Source of the DNA: Pedobacter cryoconitis
GTDB taxonomy: Bacteria; Bacteroidota; Bacteroidia; Sphingobacteriales; Sphingobacteriaceae
Direction: 5' to 3'
Length of the DNA stretch: 64,000 nucleotides
Assembly (NCBI RefSeq): GCF_001590605.1
Contig: NZ_CP014504.1
Location: 5,766,001-5,830,000 of the forward strand
In this document: positions 51,597 to 62,099 of the stretch, one piece after another
How the letters are laid out: each line of letters opens with the position of its first letter
How positions within the stretch are numbered: position 1 is the stretch's first letter
The notes under the pieces: model-generated
The model's input: the letters and a program-made list of their open reading frames with translations, nothing else
Databases searched by the model: none
What the model was told of the DNA's origin: nothing
Position numbers and translations under genes: made by a program

Positions 51597-53516
51597 ATGG
51601 CTGAACCTATATATAACGATGACAGTATACGGTCACTGGACTGGAAAGAACACATCAGATTACGCCCTGGTATGTATATCGGGAAGCTGGGTGATGGCTC
51701 CGCTCAGGATGATGGTATTTATGTCTTGCTTAAGGAGATCATGGATAACTCTATTGATGAGTTTGTAATGGGATCTGGCCGTATCATTGATATTACTGTT
51801 TCTGATTCTAAGGTGAATGTACGTGATTATGGCCGTGGTATTCCATTGGGTAAAGTAATTGACTGTGTGTCAAAGATCAATACTGGTGGTAAATATGATA
51901 GTAACGCTTTTCAGAAATCTGTAGGATTAAACGGGGTGGGTACGAAAGCTGTAAATGCTTTATCGACCAATTTCCTGGTACAGTCTTACCGTGATGGAAA
52001 AACGAAAAAGGTGGAGTTTTCAAGAGGGGAGATCACCATGGATCATCCTATTATTGATACCACGCAAAGAAATGGTACTGCTATTACTTTCTATCCTGAT
52101 GAGACTATTTTCAGAAATTACCATTATATCCCTGATTTTGTAGAAAGTATGATCTGGAACTATGTGTTCCTGAATACTGGTTTAACGGTTAATTTTAACA
52201 ATCAAAAATACTTATCGGAACGTGGTCTGTATGATTTGCTGCATAAGGTAGCAGATGTAGAAAATATCCGTTATCCGATTATTCACCTGAAAGGGAATGA
52301 TATCGAAATTGCAATGACCCATGGTCAGCAATACGGAGAAGATTATCATTCTTTTGTGAATGGACAGCATACTACTCAGGGGGGTACACACCAGGCTGCT
52401 TTCAGAGAAGCGGTGGTGAAAACTATCCGTGAGTTCTATAAAAAAGAATACGAGGCTTCTGATATCCGTTCTTCCATTATTGCTGCGATTTCTGTTCGTG
52501 TGCAGGAGCCGGTATTTGAGTCACAGACAAAAACTAAATTGGGTTCTCAAAATATGGGGCCTGAAGGACCGTCTGTGCGTACTTTCATTAATGATTTTGT
52601 GAAGAAAGAACTGGATGATTATTTGCATAAGCATACCGATGTCGCTGATGCTTTATTAAAGCGTATCCTGCAATCGGAACGTGAACGTAAGGATATCGCC
52701 GGAATCAAGAAATTAGCGAATGACAGAGCTAAAAAAGCGTCTCTTCACAATAAAAAACTCAGAGATTGTAAAGTCCATTTCAGCAGTACGCACGAAAAAC
52801 GTTATGAAACTACTTTGTTTATTACAGAGGGGGATTCTGCATCGGGATCTATTACGAAATCAAGAGATGTAGATTGCCAGGCTGTATTCAGTTTAAAGGG
52901 TAAACCTCTGAATTGTTATGAACTGACCAAAAAGGTGGTTTATGAAAATGAGGAATTCAATTTATTGCAGCATGCGCTGAATATTGAAGACGGGCTGGAA
53001 GGTCTGCATTATAATAATATTGTGATTGCAACTGATGCCGATGTGGATGGTATGCACATCAGGTTATTGATGATGACTTTCTTTTTGCAGTTCTTCCCCG
53101 ATCTGGTCAGAGCAGGACATGTTTATATTCTGCAAACTCCTTTATTCAGGGTACGCAATAAGAAAGAGACAATCTACTGCTATAGTGATGATGAGCGTAA
53201 GAGAGCAATTGAGAAATTGGGAAATAAGCCGGAGATTACTCGATTTAAAGGTTTAGGCGAAATTTCTCCTGATGAATTTGGTTTATTTATCGGTAAAGAT
53301 ATCCGCTTAGACCCGGTAATTCTGAAAGACCAGACAATTAAAAGTTTGCTGGAATATTATATGGGTAAAAATACACCAGACAGACAACAGCATATTATCA
53401 GAAACTTAAGAGTGGAGAAAGATACTGTGGAAGCTTTGATCTCTGCTGATTTAGATGCAGCAACAGCGGCAGTTTCTGAAGATATCATTACAGATGAAAT
53501 TGCAGAACCGGCTTAG
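51597..53516 (+). CDS. parE: DNA topoisomerase IV subunit B
   Basis: A 639-aa type IIA topoisomerase ATPase subunit that decatenates chromosomes with ParC. I chose ATG 51597 (MAEPIYNDDSIRSLDWKEHI); an in-frame ATG 21 nt upstream adds MQFYTKI, which is not conserved. GHKL motifs are EIMDNSIDEF near residue 49 and GGKYDSNAFQKSVGLNGVGTKAVNALS near residue 104. The Toprim domain has TEGDSASGSI near residue 419 and IATDADVDGMHI near residue 479. parC begins at 63781, separated by seven unrelated genes. The 3' end overlaps yihY inside a terminator hairpin. Confidence 0.92.
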   Translation: MAEPIYNDDSIRSLDWKEHIRLRPGMYIGKLGDGSAQDDGIYVLLKEIMDNSIDEFVMGSGRIIDITVSDSKVNVRDYGRGIPLGKVIDCVSKINTGGKYDSNAFQKSVGLNGVGTKAVNALSTNFLVQSYRDGKTKKVEFSRGEITMDHPIIDTTQRNGTAITFYPDETIFRNYHYIPDFVESMIWNYVFLNTGLTVNFNNQKYLSERGLYDLLHKVADVENIRYPIIHLKGNDIEIAMTHGQQYGEDYHSFVNGQHTTQGGTHQAAFREAVVKTIREFYKKEYEASDIRSSIIAAISVRVQEPVFESQTKTKLGSQNMGPEGPSVRTFINDFVKKELDDYLHKHTDVADALLKRILQSERERKDIAGIKKLANDRAKKASLHNKKLRDCKVHFSSTHEKRYETTLFITEGDSASGSITKSRDVDCQAVFSLKGKPLNCYELTKKVVYENEEFNLLQHALNIEDGLEGLHYNNIVIATDADVDGMHIRLLMMTFFLQFFPDLVRAGHVYILQTPLFRVRNKKETIYCYSDDERKRAIEKLGNKPEITRFKGLGEISPDEFGLFIGKDIRLDPVILKDQTIKSLLEYYMGKNTPDRQQHIIRNLRVEKDTVEALISADLDAATAAVSEDIITDEIAEPA

Positions 53517-53526
53517 GCCGGTTCTG
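53503..53526. terminator. terminator hairpin across the overlapping parE and yihY stops
   Basis: CAGAACCGGC (53503-53512) pairs with GCCGGTTCTG (53517-53526); the loop is TTAG (53513-53516), which holds both stop codons. T-runs follow on the plus strand. Because the stem is palindromic, both proteins end in EPA. Confidence 0.8.
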
Positions 53527-54526
53527 TTTTTGTTTCCTCAGGATGCTGCGGAGGCAAAACATCTACTTTCTTTTCGACCACAGTAATTTGTGTATGGACT
53601 GCATATTTACTTGGTCTTATTCCTTTATCATATTTTTCTGCGTAAGCTTGCGTAAACTCAGCTCCGAAGTATAAAATAATGGATGTGTAGTAAATCCACA
53701 GCAGGATCACAATAATTGAACTTGCAGCACCAAATGCTGATGCCGGATTTCCTTTTTCAATGTATACCCCAATCAGGTATTTACCTAAACTGAATAGCAG
53801 CGCAGTAAATAGAGCACCTATAAGAGCTGATTTCCATCTTAAAATTACATCAGGCAATACTTTAAAAATAATAGTAAATACAGCCGTTACAGCTGCTAAA
53901 GTAAAAGCATTGTTCAGGATGTAAATTAACAGGGTCGTCGTCGTATCTGCGACAGGAATAATTTCGCTTATTTTACTTCTGGCTACCAGCTCTCCTAATT
54001 TAGAACCAAGCCCGACTACAATACTGTTAATAACCAGGGAAACCAATAAAAGGAAACCCATAGATACAATTAATGAGAAAGAAAGTAATCTGTTGGTCAG
54101 CATTTTTAACCATCCTTTTTTAGGAACAGCTTTTACTTTCCAGATCATATTGATACTGTCCTGGATTTCAATGAAAATAGCCGTTGAACCGACAATTAAT
54201 GTTCCGATACCTATAATCAGTCCTATTGTACTTTTACCGGTAAGATTAGCACTAGTAACAAATCCTTGTATTTGTTTAGCTGCTTCAGCTCCTGCTATTT
54301 CGTTGATCTGAGCAAATAATTCTGTTCCCGGATTCAGTTTATCACTGAAAAATATACTCGCAGCTGAAATAACGATAATAATCAGGGGTGTTAAGGAGAA
54401 GATCGTATAGTAAGCAAGTGCGGCGCTTAACTTCATCACACGGTCTTCGATAAAGCCTGCTCCGGCCGCCACAAACAGGTGGTACAGTGCAATGAAGAAG
54501 CGTTTGATTTGATGTAATACTTTCAT
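53513..54526 (-). CDS. YihY/BrkB-family inner membrane protein
   Basis: A 337-aa polytopic protein of the YihY/UPF0761 family. It begins FFIALYHLFVAAGAGFIEDRVMKLSAALAYYTIFSLTPL, followed by helices near residues 35-60, 105-130, 145-175, 205-230, 235-260 and 265-295, and IVILLWIYYTSIILYFGAEFTQAYA near residue 268, the most conserved family segment. A soluble basic/acidic tail ends in EPA. The family has no firmly known function; some were named virulence factor BrkB. It converges with parE by a 4-nt overlap. Confidence 0.87.
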   Translation of the reverse strand: MKVLHQIKRFFIALYHLFVAAGAGFIEDRVMKLSAALAYYTIFSLTPLIIIVISAASIFFSDKLNPGTELFAQINEIAGAEAAKQIQGFVTSANLTGKSTIGLIIGIGTLIVGSTAIFIEIQDSINMIWKVKAVPKKGWLKMLTNRLLSFSLIVSMGFLLLVSLVINSIVVGLGSKLGELVARSKISEIIPVADTTTTLLIYILNNAFTLAAVTAVFTIIFKVLPDVILRWKSALIGALFTALLFSLGKYLIGVYIEKGNPASAFGAASSIIVILLWIYYTSIILYFGAEFTQAYAEKYDKGIRPSKYAVHTQITVVEKKVDVLPPQHPEETKTEPA

Positions 54527-54558
54527 TTTAGATAAATGTCTTTAGATTGGATTGGTAG

Positions 54559-56850
54559 TTAGAATGGATAGCCAATTCCTATGTTATAAACTAGGTTTTC
54601 TTTTCTCCAGGTTTTATCACCAAAAGCAACCTGATCGATAACCCATCTTTGTCCTTCTGGTAAGTATGGTTTTCTGATCGGGAAGGCTACGTCTAAACGG
54701 ACAACAAAAATTTTAGCATCTACACGTAGACCTGCTCCGGTAGAGACTGCCATCTGACTTAAAGAGTTTTTTAATTTAAAACCTGAACCTAGCCTATCTG
54801 GATCTTCTTTTCTTAGCCAGATATTTCCTGCGTCAGCAAATAATGCTCCATATAATACGCTAACTAGTTTAAAACGTAATTCTGTATTCAGCATAATTTT
54901 TACGTCACCACTTTGATCAGCGAATTGTGTGGTGTCTGGCACTTTATAAGTACCAGGACCAAGTGATCTTGAAGCAAAACCACGGATATCATTTGTTCCT
55001 CCTGCAAAAAACTGTTTAACAAACGGCATAGAAGAACTATTTCCATAAGTATAGCCATACCCGAGGTTAAGACGATTCGCCCAGATTACATTTCTATTGA
55101 TTTTATAATAATCTCTTAGGTCTGTCTCTAATCTTACAAACTGAGTTAATGGCACATTGAAAATTGATTTTTCACCCTTGCCATCTTTTGAAATAAATAA
55201 ACCCCACAGATTACCTCCAGTTTGTATGTTTCCATTAAAGTAAATATTGTTTCTTCTGGACTCTTCCATTTGATTGGTATAATTGAAGTTATAGCTACTT
55301 CCAATTATAAACTGTTTATCCAGGATGTTTTTTAAACCAGGTGTAATTCTGAAAATACTATCTTTTTTAGCGGAATCAATACCTGGTTTTACATAGGTAA
55401 TTGAAATAGGGTTGAAAGTATGTTCTTTATAAATATTTTCCTTCCATACATATCCGTACTCAGCTTTAAACGAACTTAAATCATATAAAGATCCCCGACT
55501 TAACAACTCATAAGACAGAGATGCAATAGTTTTTGGAATGAATGCAGTGGTACTGCTAGGCTTGTAAAAAGGAACAATAAATCTTGGAAAAGTTAATTTT
55601 CCCTGTGCAGTAAATGAATAAGAGTTCAGGTTCTTTGCTTGTCCGCTTACCTGTGTTTCAAAACCACCGCTTAAACTTACGTCCAGTTGTTCAGCCCCTC
55701 TGAACAGGTTTCTTGTAGTCTGAGTTACTTTTACCTCCGAACCTACAAAATTGTTTGATTTACTGGTTCCGGTTACTGAAAATGACAGAGAATTTTTCTT
55801 TAAAGGGGTTAGGTAAATATTTAAATCTAATTGGTCGTTTTTAAAACTGTCAACAGGCAAAAACTCTGCTTTAACAGCTTGAAATGCATTGATATTAACC
55901 ATTCTGTTTAAAGACTGGTTATGGTCTTTTCTGTTATAAGTTTCACCTTTTTTAAAGAAGACCAGTCTATCAAACAAACGAGGTTTAAATGTTTTTTTAT
56001 CATCATAAATCTCGAAATCATTATACTCGACAGGTTGCAGCTTCCTCAATACAGAATCCCTTCTTAAGGAATAGTTCGGATATATCTTAATCTCTTTGAT
56101 TGTATAAGGCTTCAAACCTGCATCAGGCGCTATGTCCTTTACTTTAACAGTAATATTAACCTGGCTTTTTCCAATAGTACTGTCAACTTGAAGAATCAGG
56201 TAGTCCGGGCTGAAATAGAAATAACCATTTTCTTTCAGGTCGTTATCCATACGGATCCGTTCATTTTTAAAGACCTCAAGATTATAGAAATCTCCTTTCT
56301 TAAGTAAAGTGTTTCCTTTGTTCTGATTAATAATATTGGCCAGATTCCCTGTGTCTTTAGGAAAAGTGATATTATTGATTTTATAACGTGTACCTGTTTG
56401 TGCTGTATAAACAGCTTTAGCAGAACGTTTTTTAACAATCGTATCTCCGGTTACTACAGATTGCAGGTATCCCTGGCTAATCAGATAACTCGTTAATATG
56501 GCATTATTGCTTTTTAATTTGACATCACTCAATAATACAGGTGGTTCTCCAACTTTTGTTCTTAGCCAGTGGCGGATACCTTTCGGTTTTTTAGGTTCAC
56601 CAGCAAGGTTATAGATATATAATTTTGGTCTTAAGCCAAGAATCGTTTTATTAGGTGCAGGTCTTGTTTTACTTTCCAAATCACTCTTTACATTCTTTTC
56701 ATCTGCAATTTTTGAAGAAGAATCGGGATTGATCTTTACCTCAGCGCCTGTATATAAAGTCTGTCCGGGTTTCAGGTATTTAGTATTGCTGCAGGCAGCC
56801 CACACTAAACATGAAAAGATTAATAAAGAGGGTAGAATTAGTTTTTTCAT
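54559..56850 (-). CDS. tamL: TamL-type BamA-superfamily outer membrane lipoprotein
   Basis: A 763-aa outer-membrane assembly factor. The N-terminal MKKLILPSLLIFSCLVWAAC is a lipoprotein signal (lipobox Cys near 20), which distinguishes TamL from ordinary TamA. POTRA-like domains fill about 30-390, including HWLRTKVGEPPVLLSDVKLK and YKINNITFPKDTGNL. The 16-stranded barrel contains the BamA-like RGFASRSLGPGTY near residue 613 and ends NLVYNIGIGYPF with the terminal aromatic residue. It lies just downstream of tamB in the same operon and probably acts with it to insert outer-membrane proteins or move lipid. Confidence 0.87.
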   Translation of the reverse strand: MKKLILPSLLIFSCLVWAACSNTKYLKPGQTLYTGAEVKINPDSSSKIADEKNVKSDLESKTRPAPNKTILGLRPKLYIYNLAGEPKKPKGIRHWLRTKVGEPPVLLSDVKLKSNNAILTSYLISQGYLQSVVTGDTIVKKRSAKAVYTAQTGTRYKINNITFPKDTGNLANIINQNKGNTLLKKGDFYNLEVFKNERIRMDNDLKENGYFYFSPDYLILQVDSTIGKSQVNITVKVKDIAPDAGLKPYTIKEIKIYPNYSLRRDSVLRKLQPVEYNDFEIYDDKKTFKPRLFDRLVFFKKGETYNRKDHNQSLNRMVNINAFQAVKAEFLPVDSFKNDQLDLNIYLTPLKKNSLSFSVTGTSKSNNFVGSEVKVTQTTRNLFRGAEQLDVSLSGGFETQVSGQAKNLNSYSFTAQGKLTFPRFIVPFYKPSSTTAFIPKTIASLSYELLSRGSLYDLSSFKAEYGYVWKENIYKEHTFNPISITYVKPGIDSAKKDSIFRITPGLKNILDKQFIIGSSYNFNYTNQMEESRRNNIYFNGNIQTGGNLWGLFISKDGKGEKSIFNVPLTQFVRLETDLRDYYKINRNVIWANRLNLGYGYTYGNSSSMPFVKQFFAGGTNDIRGFASRSLGPGTYKVPDTTQFADQSGDVKIMLNTELRFKLVSVLYGALFADAGNIWLRKEDPDRLGSGFKLKNSLSQMAVSTGAGLRVDAKIFVVRLDVAFPIRKPYLPEGQRWVIDQVAFGDKTWRKENLVYNIGIGYPF

Positions 56851-56912
56851 TCACTATTTATGTTTGTAAGCATCTGAAGGTTTAAACCTGCAGATGCTTT
56901 TGTTTTTTAATC

Positions 56913-59900
56913 TTATTTTTCGTTTTTTGCTGGTGTAGTATTCACAGCTTTTTCTTTTGGTTTTTGCTCAGTGGTAATCTGATACCGCTTCCTTCTTTTC
57001 TGGAAGATCTCTTTGAATTTATTATAATCAACAACTAATGCAAATCCAACACCAGTCTCTATAATCTGGCCCTCAATTACACCTTCGTTCTGATTACGTC
57101 TGTAAGCTCTCAAACGGTATCTGCCATCAGCAGAAAGTGCATATTCCACATTCACATTACCTGCAATATTTGTTGCATTTTGCCCAGGCGCCTGCGGGCC
57201 TTCCAGACCAAATGAACTACCTACAGTTACTGTTAACCTGTCATTCAGTAGTTTTTTAGATAAGCCTACTTCCAAGTCTGTTTTTTGCTGCAATGAGCCT
57301 GAAGAGTAATCTTCAGATGAATTCACACCAAAGTTTATATCTACACCTTTAACCAAATCTGAAGCGAGATTATTTAACTGATCGGTCAGCAAATTACTCA
57401 CACTTGAACGTGCCATCGAGGAAATACCACCACCGCCACCAACAAGACTCTCGAATGGATTATCTGCAATGAAACGGCCCAGCGCTAATAAAGCAAATAC
57501 CTGTTTATTTAGTTGCCCTTCATCTCTGTTTATATTCTGTATTTTAGTATAAACAACTCCGCCTAAAGCGCCTTGTTCATTCGCAGGCATATCCAGCTTG
57601 AATGATATGGTTGGTTTCATCAGCTGATTTTTCATATATAGATAAACCTGGAAAGGCAGTTTTGTTTTAGCCGGAATATTATCAGGTTGATTCAGCAAAT
57701 CAATTGGCGCTGCATTAACTTCATACAATGCAGTCAGGTCTACATTCGCTTCAGTAGGCTCTCCTGTCCATATAATACTGCTTCCTTTAACCAGTTTAAA
57801 GGATCTTTTAGCTAAGCCACCTATAGATAGGTTATAAGAACCCTCATTCAGATCATAACGACCTGTTAAGCTTGTCTTACCACTAGGATCTATCGTTGCA
57901 ATCAGGTTAGCTGTTCCTTTTACTTTCAAAGCATCACCATTTGCCGGGTCAACTACCACATTCAGTTCTGCCTCCGGATCAATCTTGATATTGGCACTCA
58001 GATTAATTCCTTTAATAGGCGATTTGCTGATACTATCTGCTTTCAGCGCCTTCTGACCATTAAATGGTGCCGCGTCTGCATCAATAAACTGTACAATACC
58101 TTCCTGGCTGATTACCGAAGGATCATCAGGAGGTAATGCGAAAAAGAACTTGGTTCCTTTCTCTACCTGAACGTTCATATTGACATCTGGCTGGTTTAAG
58201 TCACCTCTTACCTTGATCAGACTGGTTAGGAAAACCGTTCCATAAATCATTTCATTATCCGCTGCTGTAGAATGCAACGCCCTGAAGTTATTAGTTTTGA
58301 TATCCATATTGAACTTGAAGTTCCTGTAATCTTTCGTCAGGATCCCACCGTTTATAGTGGCTTGTTTATTCAATGAATCAATAATGGTGAAGTTATTGAA
58401 CTTAACGCCTTCTTCAGTAAAGCTGATCGTCTCATTTGGCATTCTGAAGTATGAATTCACATAAGTTGCATTGAATGCAGCCTGGTTAAATTTAATGTCT
58501 CCTAATACTTTTGGTGAAGCGATTGCCCCTTTAATGGAAAGTTGTCCGGTTATCGTTCCTGAACCCTGCTTAATCTGTCCCATGGAAACACTTTCCAATG
58601 CTTTAAGGTCTATTTTGTCAATATTTAAGGTAAGATCCAAAGCATTCTCGGCTTTCGTATAATAGAATCCATTTACCCTTAATTCATGAACACCTGTCAA
58701 AGCTATATTCGTTTCAAATGCGTTTTCAGTATTGTTATTTACAGCTACCCGTAGCGTTCCCAGCTGATCTTTCTGATAACGAAGATGATCAATAGTCAGG
58801 TTGGCTTCGAATTTTGGGCTACCGGTTAACTCCTTCACATCCACTATTCCGTTAATAGCCCCGCCTACTAAAGAACTGTCTTGTTCTGCAAACTTAGTCA
58901 ATGTTTCTATCTGAAAATTCTTGAACTCTACTTTTAGCGGTGAACCTGGTGTTGAATTCAAACTATTCACACTCAATAACTGCCCGCCTTTGCTCAGGTT
59001 AAATTGATTGGCCAGAATACCCGAAGCTCCAAACTGGATAAAGTTTTCTGGCGAAACTGCCCATTTATCATAATTCAAAAGTAACTTCTGCGGATCGAAA
59101 CTGAACTGGAAGTTTTTATTAATTGATTTAAATGTACCTCCAAGTACATATTTATCTTTCAGTTTACTATCTCTAAGGAAAATGTTAACCCCCAATAGAT
59201 TATTAGCAGCTTCACCACTTAGTTCTGTATTATATAAAGCGATTGATTTGCTTTGCACATGCTTTACCAATAACTTATAGTTCAGTTTTTGATTGACATT
59301 GTCTACAGTAAGGCGTGTACTGTCCACCTGATAATCTCCATAAACAACTTGTGGGATCCAGGCGTTCATGACTAAGCTGTCTTTTTTTGTATCCAGTAAA
59401 CCACTGATTCTGGAAGGAGAGAAAGTGGTCAGTTCAGGAACAAAGTTTTTAATGAACTTAGGGTTATAAATGTTCATACTAAATCTGAAACGCTGATCCG
59501 GTATCTTCGTCACCTCACCAAATGCATAATATTTATTAAGCTGATTGATCATGGCAGGCGCCAGGTTGGTGAGTTGGTATTGTCCATCAACACGTGCACT
59601 TAGTAACTCTGATTTTAAAGTTAATAAGGTATGGTTGGCTGTTGCCTGAGCATGTGCATCAATCGTGTCTACATTAAACCTTTGTCCATCCTTAACAAGT
59701 TGTAAACCCCTGATGCTTACATCACCATTCAGGTAATTCGGGTCTGCTGTTTTGATATCGGCTTTAACCACACCGGCCATCCTTAATTCTGTAGCACTAA
59801 AATTTAATTTCTGCAGATCGACTTGTTTTAAGTTAAGGTCTGCTTTAACTGCAGGGTATTTGTCAGCCATATTTACAAAAGCAGTTAAATTGAAATTAGC

Positions 59901-61931
59901 ATTGGTATCTGCCATTTCACTTTTGATATTCATTTTCTGGCCTGAATAAGTACCGCTCAGCAATAAGTTCTTGTAAGTGTATTTATTATAATAAGCACTT
60001 AATAGCTGTGCATTGATCTTTGCATTAGCCGTTTTTGCATCTAAACCTGTTCCATTCACTGTCGCTTTAACACTGATTTTTCCTAACTGAGGCTGCATTT
60101 TTAACAAGCGGCCAGCATTAAAGTTATTCAAGTTGATATTTGCAGTATAACTCTCTTTTCCTTTAGGCCCTTTCAGGCTGGCCAGTAATTTGGCTGCACC
60201 CATATCTGTGTTGATATTGAAATCCGTATTGAAATTGGTCATGGATCCTTTAAACTTTCCGTTCGCTACAATCGTGTTAGGCAATTCAATATTAGCAGGC
60301 AGGGATTTTTTAGGAATAACGACTAAAAGATCTCTTTTTGTTAAAGAGAAGCGCTTAATGTTAAGGTCCAGAAACGTTTTGTTGACATCTGGTAAGCCTT
60401 TAGCAGTACCATTCACGTCTATATTTGTGCTTTTCAATCCACTAATCTGCAATTGAGGAATTGAAAGATTATTCATATATCCATTGGCGCGGGCAGTTAT
60501 TTTAATCTTCTCATTGCGGTATGCTGCTGGAATTGCATCACTGAAATAGGTTGCATCTTTTAAGCCTAATACAGAATTTTTCAGCTGTATGTTTATTTTC
60601 ACCTTTTCGGGATGTTTTGTTAAATCATCGAGCGAGGTATAGTTCAATGTAGTATTGTTTTCAATATTGGTATTAGGCGTTTTAAAGACAAGATTAGTTA
60701 GTTTAACCATTTTATCACTATAGACTACATCACCTTGTAACTTTGAAAGTTCAAAACCACTTCTTTCCTTGAATGCCCCACTTTTAACGTTTACTTTGAT
60801 TCCGGCCTGACTGTAGGAGAGTGAGTCTGCTGCTAATCCAAGTCCATTGACTTTTAAGTGGTTATAATCCAGTCCTTTTGCGGTAGGTTTTACAGCCAGA
60901 TTATCATACTGTATATTGTTTTCTGCAAGATTTAATTTGCTAACCAGTACAGCTAACGCAGAAGGTTTTGCAGCAGCACTATCCACGTGTTTTGTTCCGG
61001 AAGCATCAGGGAGTGGCTTAAAAGCAAAGAGGATATTAGATTTGTTCAGTGTCGCCTCTTCCAGCTTAAAATCACTTTTAGTCAGGTCGGCAAACAGTTT
61101 TTTCAGGTTAAGTTCATTGATGTTTAAATCGGCACGCATGTCTGAAAGCATGTCGTTGAAGTTGATTTTTACATTATTAAAAGTAACGTCCTGAATCTCT
61201 ACCAAAGGAAGTTTTCCGGTCGCTGTTTTTGCAGTATCAATACTCTTTTCCAAATGGGCCGCCAGTTGGGTAAGTGGTTTTTGCTGCAAATATTTCAGGG
61301 AAGTATTTTTCAGCACCAGGTCTTTAATCACATAGTGTTGGTTATCCAGATCAAAGTCTTTAATATTTGTCTGAAATTCTCCAAGATTTACGCTTACATC
61401 ATTACCTGCAACATCATCACGATAAACAATACCTATATCTTTTAAGCTTATTTTGCTGATCGAAAACTTCATGGTAGAAGTAGTATCCTTTTTTACTTCG
61501 TCTTCTGGTTTTTTCTGCTCGGACATAAAAGCATCCAACAAGAAAGAGAAGTTAAATGTAGTATCAGGATTGATACGGGTTACGTTTGCGCGGATTTTCT
61601 CCAGCTCAATATTGTTGATTTCAATTTTATTACTGAGTAACTTGAAAAGACTAATATCGACAGCTAATTTCTGTGCATACAATAAAGTGTCGCCTTTTTT
61701 ATCTTCCATGTAGAATTTGTTGAGCACAATATCCTTAGGCAAGGCAATCTTAATACTTTCCAGACTAACTTCTGTATGGGTTTTATTTTTTAGGTAGCCA
61801 ATAGCTTTGCCTTTAACGAAGTTCTGAACAGCGGGGATATTTAAAGATATAGCCACTGCGACCACCAATAGTATGATTGTGGCAATAATCCATAGAACGA
61901 CCTTTAAACTTTTACGTACGTATTTATTCAA
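56913..61931 (-). CDS. tamB: TamB-like translocation and assembly module protein (AsmA/DUF490)
   Basis: A 1672-aa protein that spans the periplasm. It starts at TTG 61931: no in-frame ATG lies between a stop at 61953-61955 and the membrane helix (SLKVVLWIIATIILLVVAVAIS, about 8-29), so TTG is the only plausible start. A long beta-rich middle follows, with AsmA-like features near the N-terminus and the DUF490/TamB C-terminal domain at about 1320-1640 (VFALLALGRFIADNPFESLV, then DINFGVNSSEDYSSG). It forms a lipid or protein channel with TamL, encoded 63 nt downstream. A basic tail ends the protein. Confidence 0.87.
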   Translation of the reverse strand: MNKYVRKSLKVVLWIIATIILLVVAVAISLNIPAVQNFVKGKAIGYLKNKTHTEVSLESIKIALPKDIVLNKFYMEDKKGDTLLYAQKLAVDISLFKLLSNKIEINNIELEKIRANVTRINPDTTFNFSFLLDAFMSEQKKPEDEVKKDTTSTMKFSISKISLKDIGIVYRDDVAGNDVSVNLGEFQTNIKDFDLDNQHYVIKDLVLKNTSLKYLQQKPLTQLAAHLEKSIDTAKTATGKLPLVEIQDVTFNNVKINFNDMLSDMRADLNINELNLKKLFADLTKSDFKLEEATLNKSNILFAFKPLPDASGTKHVDSAAAKPSALAVLVSKLNLAENNIQYDNLAVKPTAKGLDYNHLKVNGLGLAADSLSYSQAGIKVNVKSGAFKERSGFELSKLQGDVVYSDKMVKLTNLVFKTPNTNIENNTTLNYTSLDDLTKHPEKVKINIQLKNSVLGLKDATYFSDAIPAAYRNEKIKITARANGYMNNLSIPQLQISGLKSTNIDVNGTAKGLPDVNKTFLDLNIKRFSLTKRDLLVVIPKKSLPANIELPNTIVANGKFKGSMTNFNTDFNINTDMGAAKLLASLKGPKGKESYTANINLNNFNAGRLLKMQPQLGKISVKATVNGTGLDAKTANAKINAQLLSAYYNKYTYKNLLLSGTYSGQKMNIKSEMADTNANFNLTAFVNMADKYPAVKADLNLKQVDLQKLNFSATELRMAGVVKADIKTADPNYLNGDVSIRGLQLVKDGQRFNVDTIDAHAQATANHTLLTLKSELLSARVDGQYQLTNLAPAMINQLNKYYAFGEVTKIPDQRFRFSMNIYNPKFIKNFVPELTTFSPSRISGLLDTKKDSLVMNAWIPQVVYGDYQVDSTRLTVDNVNQKLNYKLLVKHVQSKSIALYNTELSGEAANNLLGVNIFLRDSKLKDKYVLGGTFKSINKNFQFSFDPQKLLLNYDKWAVSPENFIQFGASGILANQFNLSKGGQLLSVNSLNSTPGSPLKVEFKNFQIETLTKFAEQDSSLVGGAINGIVDVKELTGSPKFEANLTIDHLRYQKDQLGTLRVAVNNNTENAFETNIALTGVHELRVNGFYYTKAENALDLTLNIDKIDLKALESVSMGQIKQGSGTITGQLSIKGAIASPKVLGDIKFNQAAFNATYVNSYFRMPNETISFTEEGVKFNNFTIIDSLNKQATINGGILTKDYRNFKFNMDIKTNNFRALHSTAADNEMIYGTVFLTSLIKVRGDLNQPDVNMNVQVEKGTKFFFALPPDDPSVISQEGIVQFIDADAAPFNGQKALKADSISKSPIKGINLSANIKIDPEAELNVVVDPANGDALKVKGTANLIATIDPSGKTSLTGRYDLNEGSYNLSIGGLAKRSFKLVKGSSIIWTGEPTEANVDLTALYEVNAAPIDLLNQPDNIPAKTKLPFQVYLYMKNQLMKPTISFKLDMPANEQGALGGVVYTKIQNINRDEGQLNKQVFALLALGRFIADNPFESLVGGGGGISSMARSSVSNLLTDQLNNLASDLVKGVDINFGVNSSEDYSSGSLQQKTDLEVGLSKKLLNDRLTVTVGSSFGLEGPQAPGQNATNIAGNVNVEYALSADGRYRLRAYRRNQNEGVIEGQIIETGVGFALVVDYNKFKEIFQKRRKRYQITTEQKPKEKAVNTTPAKNEK

Positions 61932-62049
61932 TTCAAGTAGATTTTGAGAGATTTATGACTAACCAAGGTATAAAAACTATGCCATAAGGCTGTTTTAACC
62001 TATAGTATACTACAAATAAACCAAAACTTTGTTTAAATAAATATGACAA

Positions 62050-62090
62050 TATATACATAAAGATCTCGGATCCGGTTCTTTATGTATATA
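62050..62090. terminator. hairpin after the Rpn-family gene
   Basis: TATATACATAAAGA (62050-62063) pairs perfectly with TCTTTATGTATATA (62077-62090), with a 13-nt loop that contains GGATCC. It lies directly past the stop of the nuclease gene (minus strand); the poor T-run makes termination less certain. Confidence 0.5.
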
Positions 62091-62099
62091 ATGAGATAG

